Shown: positions 1-9,312, counted from the stretch's first letter. The stretch is DNA of 64,000 bases from Arthrobacter hankyongi (GCF_022012395.1 NZ_JAKLTQ010000023.1:1-64000); one strand, 5' to 3'. The notes: generated from the letters alone by a model not told the origin. Numbers and translations: made by a program.

Positions 1-38
1 CCACCCGGCAGGAAGCAGCCAGCCTGCTCCCCCGCTGA
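1..38 (+). CDS. possible C-terminal end of an upstream gene (partial)
   Basis: An open frame enters from the left edge and ends at TGA 36-38, reading ...TRQEAASLLPR. It is followed 20 bp later by a strong hairpin at 59-88, which is where the terminator of a rightward gene would sit. Only about 12 codons are visible, so neither the frame nor a product can be confirmed. Confidence 0.3.
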   Translation, partial: TRQEAASLLPR

Positions 39-58
39 CCCGCCCCGCACCGGCCACC

Positions 59-88
59 GGGCGGCCCGGACACCACCCCGGGCCGCCC
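59..88 (+). terminator. probable intrinsic terminator of the upstream gene
   Basis: Perfect 11-bp GC stem (59-69 pairs with 78-88) with an 8-nt loop, followed by ATTTCCC. The T tract is short, so termination strength is uncertain. Confidence 0.5.
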
Positions 89-190
89 ATTTCCCACGCC
101 CCCAAAGACTCAAAGCACCGGCTGCGGTACTGTACCCGCCCGGAATCCCGGGCAACTTGTCCAATCGGCAGCAACGGGCAGGAAAAAGGC

Positions 191-224
191 AGAGGGCCCC
201 GCACCATTCGGTGCGGGGCCCTCT
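191..224 (-). terminator. rho-independent terminator of rpsA
   Basis: Perfect 14-bp stem (191-204 with 211-224) and a 6-nt loop. Read on the minus strand it is followed by GCCTTTTTCC, a proper T tract. It lies 47 bp beyond the rpsA stop codon. Confidence 0.85.
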
Positions 225-271
225 GTGCTCAGGCCGGTGCCTGCTCAGCAAGCCGGTCCGATCTGCGGCAA

Positions 272-1738
272 TTAGTTGCCGGTGAGCTTTTCGCGCAGGG
301 CGGCCAGGGCCTCGTCGGAAGCCAGGGTGCCGTGCTCGGCAGCCGGAGCCTCGGAAGAGTAGCTGGTCTGGGCGGACTCGCCGGGGCCGGCAACAGCAGC
401 GGTGTCCTCGGCCATCGCCGCGGCAACCTGCTTCTTGTGGGCTTCCCAGCGGGCCTGGGCGTCGGCGTACTGCTGCTCCCACGCGGCACGCTGTGCCTCG
501 TAGCCCTCGAGCCACTCGTTGGACTCCGGATCGAAGCCCTCCGGGTACTTGTAGTTGCCCTGCTCGTCGTACTCGGCGGCCATGCCGTACAGCGCCGGGT
601 CGAACTCGGTGCCTTCGGGGTCGACGCCCTCGTTGGCCTGCTTCAGGGACAGCGAGATGCGGCGGCGCTCCAGGTCGATGTCGATGACCTTGACGAACAG
701 CTCGTCGCCCACGGAGACAACCTGCTCGGCCAGCTCCACGTGGCGCACGGCCAGCTCGGAGATGTGGACCAGGCCCTCGATGCCGTCTTCGACGCGGACG
801 AACGCACCGAACGGAACCAGCTTGGTGACCTTGCCCGGGACAACCTGGCCCAGGGCGTGCGTGCGGGCGAAGGTCTGCCAGGGGTCTTCCTGCGTAGCCT
901 TCAGGGACAGCGAAACACGCTCGCGGTCCAGATCCACTTCCAGCACCTCGACGGTGACTTCCTGGCCGACCTCGACAACCTCGGACGGGTGGTCGATGTG
1001 CTTCCAGGACAGCTCGGAGACGTGCACCAGGCCGTCGACGCCGCCCAGGTCCACGAAGGCACCGAAGTTGACGATCGAGGACACGACGCCCGGACGGACC
1101 TGGCCCTTCTCCAGCTTGTTGAGGAAGCTCGAGCGCACCTCGGACTGGGTCTGCTCCAGCCAGGCACGGCGGGACAGCACCACGTTGTTGCGGTTCTTGT
1201 CCAGCTCGATGATCTTGGCTTCGATCTGCTGGCCGATGTACGGAGCCAGGTCGCGCACGCGGCGCATCTCGACGAGGGAGGCGGGCAGGAAGCCGCGCAG
1301 GCCGATGTCGAGGATGAGGCCGCCCTTGACAACCTCGATGACGGTACCGGTGACGACGCCGTCCTCTTCCTTGACCTTCTCGATGTCGCCCCAGGCGCGC
1401 TCGTACTGGGCGCGCTTCTTGGACAGGATCAGGCGGCCTTCTTTGTCCTCCTTGGTCAGGACAAGGGCTTCGACCTGGTCGCCCACGGCAACAACGTCCC
1501 CGGGATCAACATCGTGCTTGATGGAGAGCTCGCGGGAGGGAATGACACCTTCGGTCTTGTAACCGATGTCGAGCAGGACTTCGTCGCGGTCGACCTTGAC
1601 GACGGTACCTTCGACGAGGTCACCGTCGTTGAAGTACTTGATGGTGGCGTCGACGGCAGCGAGGAAGTCCTCGGCGGTGCCGATGTCGTTGATGGCGACC
1701 TGGGGGGCACCGGGCTTCTCGGTGGAGGTGATGGTCAT
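272..1738 (-). CDS. rpsA: 30S ribosomal protein S1
   Basis: Ribosomal protein S1 binds mRNA at the 30S platform through repeated OB-fold S1 domains. The 488-aa product has four S1 repeats, visible as recurring GxVxxxxxxGxxVDLG-type blocks (FGAFVDLGGVDGLVHVSELSW; FGAFVRVEDGIEGLVHISEL), and an acidic, Ala-rich C-terminal tail typical of the actinobacterial form. The start chosen is ATG 1738 (MTITSTEK), which has a GGAG 12 nt upstream; the frame stays open 17 codons further but that part lies in the leader. It is monocistronic: its own promoter lies upstream and its own terminator downstream. Confidence 0.95.
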   Translation of the reverse strand: MTITSTEKPGAPQVAINDIGTAEDFLAAVDATIKYFNDGDLVEGTVVKVDRDEVLLDIGYKTEGVIPSRELSIKHDVDPGDVVAVGDQVEALVLTKEDKEGRLILSKKRAQYERAWGDIEKVKEEDGVVTGTVIEVVKGGLILDIGLRGFLPASLVEMRRVRDLAPYIGQQIEAKIIELDKNRNNVVLSRRAWLEQTQSEVRSSFLNKLEKGQVRPGVVSSIVNFGAFVDLGGVDGLVHVSELSWKHIDHPSEVVEVGQEVTVEVLEVDLDRERVSLSLKATQEDPWQTFARTHALGQVVPGKVTKLVPFGAFVRVEDGIEGLVHISELAVRHVELAEQVVSVGDELFVKVIDIDLERRRISLSLKQANEGVDPEGTEFDPALYGMAAEYDEQGNYKYPEGFDPESNEWLEGYEAQRAAWEQQYADAQARWEAHKKQVAAAMAEDTAAVAGPGESAQTSYSSEAPAAEHGTLASDEALAALREKLTGN

Positions 1739-1855
1739 GTAGTAGGGGCTCCGATGTGGATAGTTTTCTTGGTTCCGGACGCCCGGCACAGCAAAGTGCC
1801 CCGGCCGCCCGGAAGTGGACTTTTTGGAAATTGCATACGCATTACGCGCCCGATA

Positions 1856-1885
1856 AGTCTAGCCGGTGCAGGCAACTCCGGTCAA
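1856..1885 (-). promoter_or_regulatory. sigma-70-type promoter of rpsA
   Basis: On the minus strand TTGACC (1880-1885) is separated by 18 nt from TAGACT (1856-1861). The -35 box overlaps the stop codon of the upstream acetyltransferase gene. The predicted 5' leader is about 110 nt and contains a small hairpin at 1785-1800. Consensus match only; not mapped. Confidence 0.55.
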
Positions 1886-3195
1886 AAGTGCGTGATGCAG
1901 TACGGGCGCTCCGGCAGTGCCATCAGACGGTCCAACCGCGCTACCGCGCCGGGCTCCCCGGCGACCCGGCCCGCCGCCGCCAGGGTGTGTGCCGTGGTGC
2001 CGCCCAGATACAGCGAACCGAGCGCTTCCACACCCAGCCGGAGATCGACGGCGGCGTCCGCCGCGAGCGGCTCGACGGAGGCCTCGCCGCCGCCGGCCGT
2101 CAGGCGCCAGCGTCCTGCGGCCAGGTCCAGCGGATCGGCGATTTCGAAGCTGACCGAGCCGGCCCCGGCGTAGCTGCGGGACTGCAGCGCCGTCACCGGG
2201 TCCAGTATCCGCAGCCACAGTGTGTCCTCCTCACCGGTCACCTGGTAGCCGCGCCCGTCGCGCAGCGCCCACGGCAAGGGGTCCTCCACCGCGGCCAGCG
2301 GGTACTCGATCCGTTCGACCAGGTCGATGGACCCCAGATAGGCCCACAGGCCTAGGTAGGCCGCAGGCGTGGCCGCGACCAGGTCCACCACCTTGACGGC
2401 ACGCGGGGAGGCGTCCCAGCCGGCGAACTTGTAACAGGCATAGCCCTCGGCGGCGCCGTCCGCTCCGTGATACACGGCGGCCCGCAGCGCCCTGTCCGGT
2501 TCGGGCTTGTGCTGTCCCCAGCGCCCGGAAACCACCTGCGCATACGAGGACTGCCGGCCCACCGACCCGCGCGTACGGGCGTGGAAGCGGGCGAAAACCT
2601 CCGGTCCCAGCGCGGCCAGGAGGTCCGGATCCGCAACCTCCACGCCGCCGGCATCATCCGCCGGGACGGACAGCCCGAAACGTTCGCGCACGTCCACCTG
2701 GACCGTGCGCCCGAAAGCGGCCGCACCGAAGCCGAACCGGCCGTAAATGGTGGCCTCGGAAGCGGTCAACGCGGCCAAGGCCAGGCCTTCGTCCGCGGCA
2801 CGGTACAGATCCTCGGTGATCAACCGGCGGAGGATGCCCCGGCGCCGGTGCGTGGCCCGGACCGTGACCGCGGTGACCAGGTGCGCCGGCAGCAGGACCC
2901 CGCCGCCGATGTTGATCGTGTTCTGCATCGTGGCATAGGTGGCCACCGGGACCGCCGGATCCCAGACCCCGGGCCGCACGGTGTCGTCGTACACCGCGGT
3001 GAGCACGCGGGCGTCCAAGTCATAGGACTCGGCGTAGCGGGCAACATCGACAGGATCGGCCTTGGCATCGTGGAAGCCGAACTTCACGGCGTCGAACCAA
3101 CCCTCGAGCCGCTGGTCGGCCAGGCCGTCCTCGCGGAGGGCGGCGAACCGTTCGGTGCGCAGGGCCGGACCGGACACGTTGGCGGCGGTGTTCAC
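1882..3195 (-). CDS. Eis-like GNAT N-acetyltransferase
   Basis: Member of the Eis/YitI group of acetyltransferases, which transfer acetyl from acetyl-CoA to amines (mycobacterial Eis acetylates aminoglycosides and protein lysines). The 437-aa length fits the family's two GNAT-like domains plus a C-terminal SCP2-like domain. The acetyl-CoA loop appears as RATHRRRGILRRL (about 131-143). The tyrosine of YGRFGFG matches the general-acid position known for Eis, and the chain ends in Phe, as in Eis, where the terminal carboxylate is the base. GTG start 3195. It is divergent from the fetB-like gene with a 59-bp gap. The physiological substrate cannot be told from sequence. Confidence 0.85.
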   Translation of the reverse strand: MNTAANVSGPALRTERFAALREDGLADQRLEGWFDAVKFGFHDAKADPVDVARYAESYDLDARVLTAVYDDTVRPGVWDPAVPVATYATMQNTINIGGGVLLPAHLVTAVTVRATHRRRGILRRLITEDLYRAADEGLALAALTASEATIYGRFGFGAAAFGRTVQVDVRERFGLSVPADDAGGVEVADPDLLAALGPEVFARFHARTRGSVGRQSSYAQVVSGRWGQHKPEPDRALRAAVYHGADGAAEGYACYKFAGWDASPRAVKVVDLVAATPAAYLGLWAYLGSIDLVERIEYPLAAVEDPLPWALRDGRGYQVTGEEDTLWLRILDPVTALQSRSYAGAGSVSFEIADPLDLAAGRWRLTAGGGEASVEPLAADAAVDLRLGVEALGSLYLGGTTAHTLAAAGRVAGEPGAVARLDRLMALPERPYCITHF

Positions 3196-3254
3196 GCTGC
3201 CGAGCCTAGCATCCGGGCACGTACCGGCACGGTCTCCGGTGCGAGGATGGGCAG

Positions 3255-4010
3255 GTGCCGGAAAACTCCACCTTGCTCAACACTGGCCCCGCCGTCTGGC
3301 TCCTGCTCGCGGTCCTGCTGGCCGCGGCTGCCGCGGTCTCCCGCTGCGCACTCGGGATGCCTGCCCGGCAACTGCTCTCCGCAGGCCTGCGGGCGCTGCT
3401 GCAGCTGGCGGTCGTGTCGCTGGCCGTGGCGGCGCTGAGCCGTTCGGCAGTACTTGCGGCAGGTTTCCTGCTGCTCATGCTGCTGGTGGCAGCCTGGACC
3501 GCCGCCCGCCGGATCGGCGCCGGGACCGGCGTGCCCGCCGCGGCGCTGCCGATCCTAGCCGGCGTCGCCCCGGTGGCCGGGCTGATGTTCGCCACCGGTG
3601 TGCTGCCGGCGCAGCCACTTGCCTGGCTGGCGGTCTGCGGGCAGCTGATCGGCGGCGCGATGACCGCCACCAACCTGGCCGGGCGCAGGATCAGCGCGGA
3701 ACTGACCCTGCGCCGCGGCGAGGTGGAAGCCGGACTTGCCCTGGGCTTCGAGCCACGCGCCGCCCGGGCCCTGGTGGCCCGGCCGGTGGCACACGAGGCA
3801 TTGCTTCCGGCACTTGACCAGACCCGCACGGTGGGCACCGTCACCTTGCCCGGCGCCTTCGTGGGCCTGATCCTGGGCGGCGCCTCACCGCTGGACGCGG
3901 GACTGGTCCAGCTGATCGTGCTCGTCTCGCTGCTGGCCGTCGAAGCGATTGCCATAGCGGTGCTGGCCGTGCTCACCGAAGCCGGCCAGGTTGCGGCCGC
4001 AGTCTCCTGA
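3255..4010 (+). CDS. FetB/UPF0014-family ABC permease
   Basis: Integral membrane protein of 251 aa with about seven hydrophobic segments. The family signature LPGAFVGLILGGASPL (about 198-213) matches the TLPGM-type motif of the FetB (YbbM) iron-export permease of E. coli. Start is GTG 3255 with GAGG 8 nt upstream. The partner ATPase (FetA) is not adjacent: the flanking genes are an acetyltransferase and polA, so the ATPase must lie elsewhere or the protein works differently. Metal specificity is unknown. Confidence 0.75.
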   Translation: MPENSTLLNTGPAVWLLLAVLLAAAAAVSRCALGMPARQLLSAGLRALLQLAVVSLAVAALSRSAVLAAGFLLLMLLVAAWTAARRIGAGTGVPAAALPILAGVAPVAGLMFATGVLPAQPLAWLAVCGQLIGGAMTATNLAGRRISAELTLRRGEVEAGLALGFEPRAARALVARPVAHEALLPALDQTRTVGTVTLPGAFVGLILGGASPLDAGLVQLIVLVSLLAVEAIAIAVLAVLTEAGQVAAAVS

Positions 4011-4043
4011 ACGCCCCGGAAGCGCCCGGGAGCGTCCGGTCCC

Positions 4044-6776
4044 TTAGTGCCCGGCCGCCTGCCAGTCCTGCCCGACGCCGACCGAGACGTCCAGCGGGAC
4101 GGTGAGTTCCGCCGCCCCGGCCATCTGCTCGCGGACCAGCCGTTCCACCGCCTCGCGTTCGCCCGGGGCCACTTCCAGCACGAGTTCGTCGTGGACCTGG
4201 AGCAGCATGCGCGATTTCAGCTCCTGCTCGGCCAGCGCCCGGTCCACGCCCAGCATCGCCTTCTTGATGATGTCCGCCGCGGAGCCTTGGATCGGCGCGT
4301 TGAGCGCGGCCCGTTCGGCCATCTCGCGCAGCTGCCGGTTGTCGCTGTTCAGGTCCGGCAGGTAGCGGCGGCGGCCTTCGATGGTGGACGTGAAGCCGTC
4401 CTGCCGCGCCTGGTCCACCACCGAACGCAGGTAGTCGCGCACGGCACCGAAGCGGTTGAAGTAGTCCTTCATCAGCGTCCGGGCCTCGTCCACCGGGATG
4501 TTCAGCTGCTTGGAGAGCCCGAAGGAGCTCAGCCCGTACACCAGTCCGTAGGACATGGCCTTGACCTTCGAGCGCATCTCGCTGGTCACGTCCGCCGGCG
4601 CGACATTAAAGATGCGCGAACCAACGAAGCGGTGCAGGTCCTCGCCGTCGCGGAACGCCTGGATCAAGGCCTGGTCCCCGGACAGATGCGCCATGATGCG
4701 CATTTCGATCTGCGAATAGTCCGCGGTCAGCAGCGTTTCATAGCCGGGGCCGACGACGAAGACCTCGCGGATGCGCCGGCCCTCCTCGCTGCGCACCGGG
4801 ATGTTCTGCAGGTTCGGGTTCAGCGACGAAAGCCGCCCGGTGGCGGCCACCGTCTGCGCATAGGTGGTGTGGATGCGTCCGCCGTCGGCCACGGCCTTGC
4901 GCAGGCCCTCGACCGTCTGGCGCAGCTTGGTGGCATCCCGGTAGGCCAGCAGCTGCAGCAGGAACGGATGGCCGGTCCGGACCACCAGGTCCGTCAGCGC
5001 ATCCGCGTCGGTGGAGTAGCCGGTCTTGATCTTCTTGGTCTTGGGCAGCCCCAGCTCGTCGAAGAGCACCGCCTGCAGCTGCTTGGGCGATCCCAGGTTG
5101 ATCTCCTTGCCGATGATCCGGAAGGCCTCGGAGCTGGCGGCGTTGATGGTGGCGGTGAAGTCGTCCAGCAGCGTGTCCAGCTTGGCGGTATCCACCGCGA
5201 TGCCGGTGAGCTCCATCCGGGCCAGCACCAGGGACAGCGGCAGTTCCAGCCCGCCCAGCAGCTGGTTGGCCCCGCGGTCCACCAGCTGGCCGGCGAAATG
5301 CTCGCTCAGCTGCAGGGCCGCGAAGGCCTTCATGACCGCCGGACCGGCCTGGTCCTCCTCCAGGCCCAGCTCCAGCTGCCCGCCGGCCGCCGGGGCGGCG
5401 GCCACGGAGAGCTTCAGGTGGTACTGGGCCAGATCTGCCAGCTCATAGCTGCGCCGGTCCGGCTGGATCAGGTACGCCGAGACCGCCGTGTCGTCCACCA
5501 CGCCCAGCAGCGTCAGCCCGCGCCGGGCCAGCAGCTTGTAGGCGGCCTTGAAGTCGTGGACCACCTTGGGTGCGTCCAGGTCCGCCAGCCAGCCGGCCAG
5601 CACCCGTTCGGCGTCCTCGTCGAGTTCCGTCAGGGCGATGTAAGCGGCATCTGTTCCGGTGACCAGTGCCAGCCCGACGGCGTCTTCCGTGCTGCCGGCG
5701 CCCTCGGTCACCAGCTGCACCGCGACATTGAGCTGGTTGGTGCGGTCCAGCCAGTCCTCCAGCTCCGCCGCGGTGCCGAGCTGGACGTGCGCCGGGGCAT
5801 GGACCTGGACCTCCTCGGCCGCCTCCTCTTCCTCGAACAGGTCGATGAGCCGCTTGCGCAGGGTGTTGAACTGCAGCGAGTCGAAGAGTTCCTCCACGGC
5901 CGCCCGGTCCGGATGCTGCAGGATCATCGATTCCAGGTCCACCGGCAGGTCCAGGTCCCGCAGCAGATGGTTCAGCCTCCGGTTGCGCCTGACCTGGTCC
6001 ACATTGGCGCGCAGCGAATCCCCGACCTTGCCGCCGATGGCGTCCAGGTGCGCCAGGATTCCCTCCAGCCCGCCGTACTGGTTGATCCACTTCGCGGCCG
6101 TCTTGGGCCCGACGCCGGGCACGCCCGGCAGGTTGTCCGCGGTCTCGCCGACCAGCGCGGCCAGGTCGGAGTAGTGCTGCGGGCCGACGAAATACTTGGC
6201 CTCCACCGCGGCGGCGTCCATCGGCGGAATATCGCTGACGCCCTTCTTCGGGTAGAGCACGGTGACCTTCTCGGTGATCAGCTGGAAGGCGTCCCGGTCC
6301 CCGGACACCACCAGCACCCGCCATCCGGCGGCCTCGCCCTGGCTGCTCAAGGTGGCGATGATGTCGTCCGCCTCGTACCCGTCCATGGTGATGGTGGGAA
6401 TCCGCATGGCCTGCATGACCTTGACGATCAGATCTACCTGGCCGTGGAATTCCTCCGGCGTCTTATTGCGGCCGGCCTTGTACTCGCTGTACTCCTCGGA
6501 CCGGAAGGTCGGGGTGTCCAGGTCGAAGGCGACGGCGACGTGCGTGGGCTGCTGCTCCCGGATCATGGCCAGCAGCATTGAGATGAAACCATAGACCGCG
6601 TTGGTGTGCTGCCCGGTGTCGGTGGCGAATTTGTCCGCCGGCAGCGCATAGAACGCCCGGAATGCCATCGAATGCCCGTCGATGACCAACAGCCGGCACT
6701 CTGATCCGTTGGCAGTTTCGGCCTCTGCAGGGCGCTCGATAGTGGCTACGGAATCCGGTTTGTTTGTTTCACTCAC
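4044..6776 (-). CDS. polA: DNA polymerase I
   Basis: Family A DNA polymerase for gap filling and Okazaki fragment maturation. The 910-aa product has an N-terminal 5'-3' exonuclease (LLVIDGHSMAFRAFYAL, GYEADDIIATL), a central 3'-5' exonuclease-fold domain that lacks the usual acidic metal-binding residues, and the polymerase domain with motif A (DYSQIEMRIMAHL), motif B (KAMSYGLVYGLS) and motif C (VHDELVLEV, about residue 862). Loss of proofreading residues is normal for actinobacterial PolA. Start is GTG 6776 (VSETNKPD), only 19 bp from the divergent thioesterase start; the frame continues further upstream, but there it is antisense to that gene. Confidence 0.95.
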   Translation of the reverse strand: MSETNKPDSVATIERPAEAETANGSECRLLVIDGHSMAFRAFYALPADKFATDTGQHTNAVYGFISMLLAMIREQQPTHVAVAFDLDTPTFRSEEYSEYKAGRNKTPEEFHGQVDLIVKVMQAMRIPTITMDGYEADDIIATLSSQGEAAGWRVLVVSGDRDAFQLITEKVTVLYPKKGVSDIPPMDAAAVEAKYFVGPQHYSDLAALVGETADNLPGVPGVGPKTAAKWINQYGGLEGILAHLDAIGGKVGDSLRANVDQVRRNRRLNHLLRDLDLPVDLESMILQHPDRAAVEELFDSLQFNTLRKRLIDLFEEEEAAEEVQVHAPAHVQLGTAAELEDWLDRTNQLNVAVQLVTEGAGSTEDAVGLALVTGTDAAYIALTELDEDAERVLAGWLADLDAPKVVHDFKAAYKLLARRGLTLLGVVDDTAVSAYLIQPDRRSYELADLAQYHLKLSVAAAPAAGGQLELGLEEDQAGPAVMKAFAALQLSEHFAGQLVDRGANQLLGGLELPLSLVLARMELTGIAVDTAKLDTLLDDFTATINAASSEAFRIIGKEINLGSPKQLQAVLFDELGLPKTKKIKTGYSTDADALTDLVVRTGHPFLLQLLAYRDATKLRQTVEGLRKAVADGGRIHTTYAQTVAATGRLSSLNPNLQNIPVRSEEGRRIREVFVVGPGYETLLTADYSQIEMRIMAHLSGDQALIQAFRDGEDLHRFVGSRIFNVAPADVTSEMRSKVKAMSYGLVYGLSSFGLSKQLNIPVDEARTLMKDYFNRFGAVRDYLRSVVDQARQDGFTSTIEGRRRYLPDLNSDNRQLREMAERAALNAPIQGSAADIIKKAMLGVDRALAEQELKSRMLLQVHDELVLEVAPGEREAVERLVREQMAGAAELTVPLDVSVGVGQDWQAAGH

Positions 6777-6795
6777 AGATGCCAGCCTAGTTCCC

Positions 6796-7278
6796 ATGAG
6801 CGACAAATTCATTCCGGACACCGTCCCCGCCGGCACCGGCGGGCGGCTGCAGGAACTGGCCGACGCCGGTGTCCCGGAGCACCTGCGTCCCTGGCTGGCC
6901 GACGCCGGGGTCGGTGCCCTGGTGGTGAAGATGGGCATCCGGTTCCTGGAAATGACACCGGAGCGCATGGTCGCCACGATGCCGGTGGAGGGCAATACGC
7001 AGGCCTTCGGCATCCTGCACGGCGGCGCGCACGTGGTCATGGCCGAGACCCTGGGCTCCTTCGCCGCCGCCATCCACGCCGGTCCGGACCGCGTGGCGCT
7101 GGGCATCGAAGTGGGGGCCACCCATCACCGCTCCGCCACCTCCGGGCTGGTCACCGGAACCGCCACGGCGATCCAGCTGGGGCGTACCCTGACCGTCCAC
7201 GAGGTGGTCATGACCGACGAGGCCGGCCGCCGCCTGTGCACGGCCCGGATCACCAACCTGATCCGGGACGCAGGCTAA
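6796..7278 (+). CDS. PaaI-family hotdog-fold thioesterase
   Basis: A 160-aa hotdog-fold protein. The motif NTQAFGILHGGAHVVMAETLGS (about 69-90) is the helix segment of the PaaI/YbgC-like acyl-CoA thioesterases, with the catalytic region around HGG and the glutamate of AET. These enzymes hydrolyse acyl- or aryl-CoA esters. Start is ATG 6796 (MSDKFIPD); the longer open frame runs antisense through the polA start. Divergent from polA, so the two promoters must overlap or sit inside each other's 5' ends. Confidence 0.88.
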   Translation: MSDKFIPDTVPAGTGGRLQELADAGVPEHLRPWLADAGVGALVVKMGIRFLEMTPERMVATMPVEGNTQAFGILHGGAHVVMAETLGSFAAAIHAGPDRVALGIEVGATHHRSATSGLVTGTATAIQLGRTLTVHEVVMTDEAGRRLCTARITNLIRDAG

Positions 7279-7290
7279 CGCGGCGCGGCT

Positions 7291-7842
7291 TCAGGCGCCG
7301 GCCGGCCTCTGCCCGAAGCGGTAGTGCAGTTCCACCATGGAACCGCCCAGGGTCCTGGTGCCCAGCAGTTCGGCCGGCGCCTCCGCCGTCGAAATCGGCA
7401 GCAGTGGTTTGCCGCGGCCCAGCGTCACCGGGACCAGCGTCAGGATCATTTCGTCCAGCAGCCCGGCTTCCAGGTACTGCCCCGCCAGTGCGCCGCCGCC
7501 GACCACCCAGACATCCTTGCCGCCGGCATCGGCAAGGATGGACGGCTGGTACAGTCCGACGTCGCCGCGGACAAAGGTGACATCCGCGCCGGGGATACCC
7601 GGCAGTTCGTGGTGGGTGAAGACCCACGCCGGGGTGTCTCCGTATTCCCAGCCGCCGGCCTTGAGCAGGAACTGGTAAGTGGCCGACCCCATCGCAATGG
7701 CCCCAACATTCGCCATGAACTCCCGGTAGGTGTCCTGGACGCCATCGGCGTCATTGAACTGCATGAGCCAGTCCAGGTTGTCCTGCGGATCGGCGATGAA
7801 GCCATCGAGTGTGCTTGCCACATAGTAAACAGTCCGTGCCAT
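7291..7842 (-). CDS. dihydrofolate reductase-family protein (RibD C-terminal type)
   Basis: A 183-aa protein with the DHFR/RibD-C fold: ASTLDGFIAD near the N-terminus, VVGGGALAGQYLEAGLLDEM (about 117-136) as the NADPH-binding Gly-rich segment, and TLVPVTLGRGKPLL. Such stand-alone proteins are NADPH reductases of unassigned substrate; there is no riboflavin or folate gene nearby. Convergent with the thioesterase gene, 12 bp apart. Confidence 0.85.
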   Translation of the reverse strand: MARTVYYVASTLDGFIADPQDNLDWLMQFNDADGVQDTYREFMANVGAIAMGSATYQFLLKAGGWEYGDTPAWVFTHHELPGIPGADVTFVRGDVGLYQPSILADAGGKDVWVVGGGALAGQYLEAGLLDEMILTLVPVTLGRGKPLLPISTAEAPAELLGTRTLGGSMVELHYRFGQRPAGA

Positions 7843-7864
7843 GTGGCCATGCTAGCCAAGTTGC

Positions 7865-8092
7865 TCAGGAATGGAACGCCGGGACGATCAGGTAGATCCC
7901 GTACAGCACGGCCGCGGCGCAGACGCCAAAGCAGGCAAAGGCCGATGCACGCACCATCCGCTGGCGCGCCCCCGCCGAGTCCGCGGCGACGGCGAGCAGC
8001 CGCACGCCCAGCCCGTACGTGCCGACGAGGACCATGGCCGCTGCCAAGGTGGCGCCGGCCACCAGCACGAAGGCCAACCAATCGATGCTCAC
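7865..8092 (-). CDS. small two-TM membrane protein coupled to the PiT gene
   Basis: 75 aa, GTG start at 8092 overlapping the TGA of the PiT phosphate transporter gene (8089-8091), so translation is probably coupled. It has two hydrophobic helices (about 7-33 and 50-70) separated by a basic loop (GARQRMVR). No known domain recognised. Its position suggests a role linked to the phosphate transporter. Confidence 0.7.
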   Translation of the reverse strand: MSIDWLAFVLVAGATLAAAMVLVGTYGLGVRLLAVAADSAGARQRMVRASAFACFGVCAAAVLYGIYLIVPAFHS

Positions 8093-9312
8093 TCGCCTGC
8101 CTCCATCAGCTGCTCTGCCATCTTCTCCTCCGGCTGCGCTTCGCTCTTCCGCTTCTTCTTCCGGCGCTTGATCTCCACGACCTCGCCGGCATGGTCCAGG
8201 CCGCTGATGGCATTGTCGTGGCTGACCCGGTTGCGTTGGGAAACCAGGAACATCAGCGCAATGACCAACGTGCCCACCACGGCGTCGATAATGACGCCGG
8301 CCGGGCCCAGGTGTGCCACCGCGGCGGCCAGGGCGCCCACGACCGCGGCGGCGGGCAGCGTCAGCACCCAACCGACGGCGATGCGCCGGGCGGTGCTCCA
8401 GCGCACCTGGGCGCCCTTGCGCCCAAGGCCGGAGCCGATCACGGACCCGGAGGCCACCTGCGTGGTGGACAGCGCGAAGCCCAGGTGCGAGGAGGCCAGG
8501 ATCGCCGAGGCGGTGGAGGATTCTGCCGCGAAACCCTGGGCGGGCTTGACCTCGGTCAGCCCGCTGCCCAGGGTGCGGATGATCCGCCAGCCGCCCGTGT
8601 AGGTGCCGATGGCGATCGCCAGGCCGCACGCGGCGATCACCCAGGGCAGCGGCCCGGAGCCGGCCGGCTGCGTACCGGCAGCGACCAGCACCAAGGTGAT
8701 GACGCCCATGGTCTTCTGTGCATCGTTGGTGCCGTGCGCCAGCGCGACCAGGGAGGAGGAGAAGATCTGGCCATAGCGGAAGCCACCGCGTTTGGGATTG
8801 GCGACGGCGCCCTTGCGGGTGGTGATCCGGTACGCCAGCCGGGTGCTGAGGAACGCGACGGTGCCGGCGATCAACGGCGCGAGCACCGCCGGCAGCAGCA
8901 CCTTGGACACCACGACGTCGTAGTTGATCACGCCGAAACCGGCACCGACGATGGCCGCGCCGATCAGCCCGCCGAACAGGGCGTGCGAGGAACTCGATGG
9001 CAGGCCCAGCAGCCAGGTCAGCATGTTCCAGACGACGGCGCCCATCAGGCCGGCGAAGATCATCTCCGGGGAAATGGCCAGGCCTCCGCCGCCCTCGCGG
9101 ATGATGCCGCCGGAGATCGTCTTGGCCACCTCGGTGGACAGGAACGCGCCGACCAGGTTCAGCACGGCTGCAAGGGCCACGGCCGTCTTGGCTTTGATGG
9201 CGCCGGTGGCAATCGGCGTGGCCATCGCATTGGCCGTGTCATGGAAGCCGTTTGTGAAGTCGAAAAAGAGGGCCAGCACTATGACAAGTACGACCATGAA
9301 GGTGAGATCCAC
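8089..9312 (-). CDS. pit: PiT-family low-affinity inorganic phosphate permease
   Basis: Metal-phosphate:H+ symporter of the PiT family in the cytoplasmic membrane. Both family signature repeats are present: GFHDTANAMATPIATGA near the N-terminus and AHGTNDAQKTMG in the second half. About ten membrane segments; the C-terminus is a charged tail rich in Lys/Arg then Glu. About 407 aa from GTG 9312; ATG 9297 (MVVLVIVL) is an equally possible start with GGTGG upstream. The frame stays open to about 9510 but that part has no transporter-like sequence. Confidence 0.9.
   Translation of the reverse strand: MDLTFMVVLVIVLALFFDFTNGFHDTANAMATPIATGAIKAKTAVALAAVLNLVGAFLSTEVAKTISGGIIREGGGGLAISPEMIFAGLMGAVVWNMLTWLLGLPSSSSHALFGGLIGAAIVGAGFGVINYDVVVSKVLLPAVLAPLIAGTVAFLSTRLAYRITTRKGAVANPKRGGFRYGQIFSSSLVALAHGTNDAQKTMGVITLVLVAAGTQPAGSGPLPWVIAACGLAIAIGTYTGGWRIIRTLGSGLTEVKPAQGFAAESSTASAILASSHLGFALSTTQVASGSVIGSGLGRKGAQVRWSTARRIAVGWVLTLPAAAVVGALAAAVAHLGPAGVIIDAVVGTLVIALMFLVSQRNRVSHDNAISGLDHAGEVVEIKRRKKKRKSEAQPEEKMAEQLMEAGE

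Noticed and set aside
332-2173. 613-codon plus-strand open frame across rpsA
   Set aside because: Antisense to rpsA; its sequence (repeats of DxxVAHGDNL-like words) mirrors the S1 repeats on the other strand. Long shadow frames are expected at this GC content.
4047-6581. 844-codon plus-strand frame opposite polA
   Set aside because: Antisense shadow of polA with no domain, biased His/Gln/Arg composition and no RBS.
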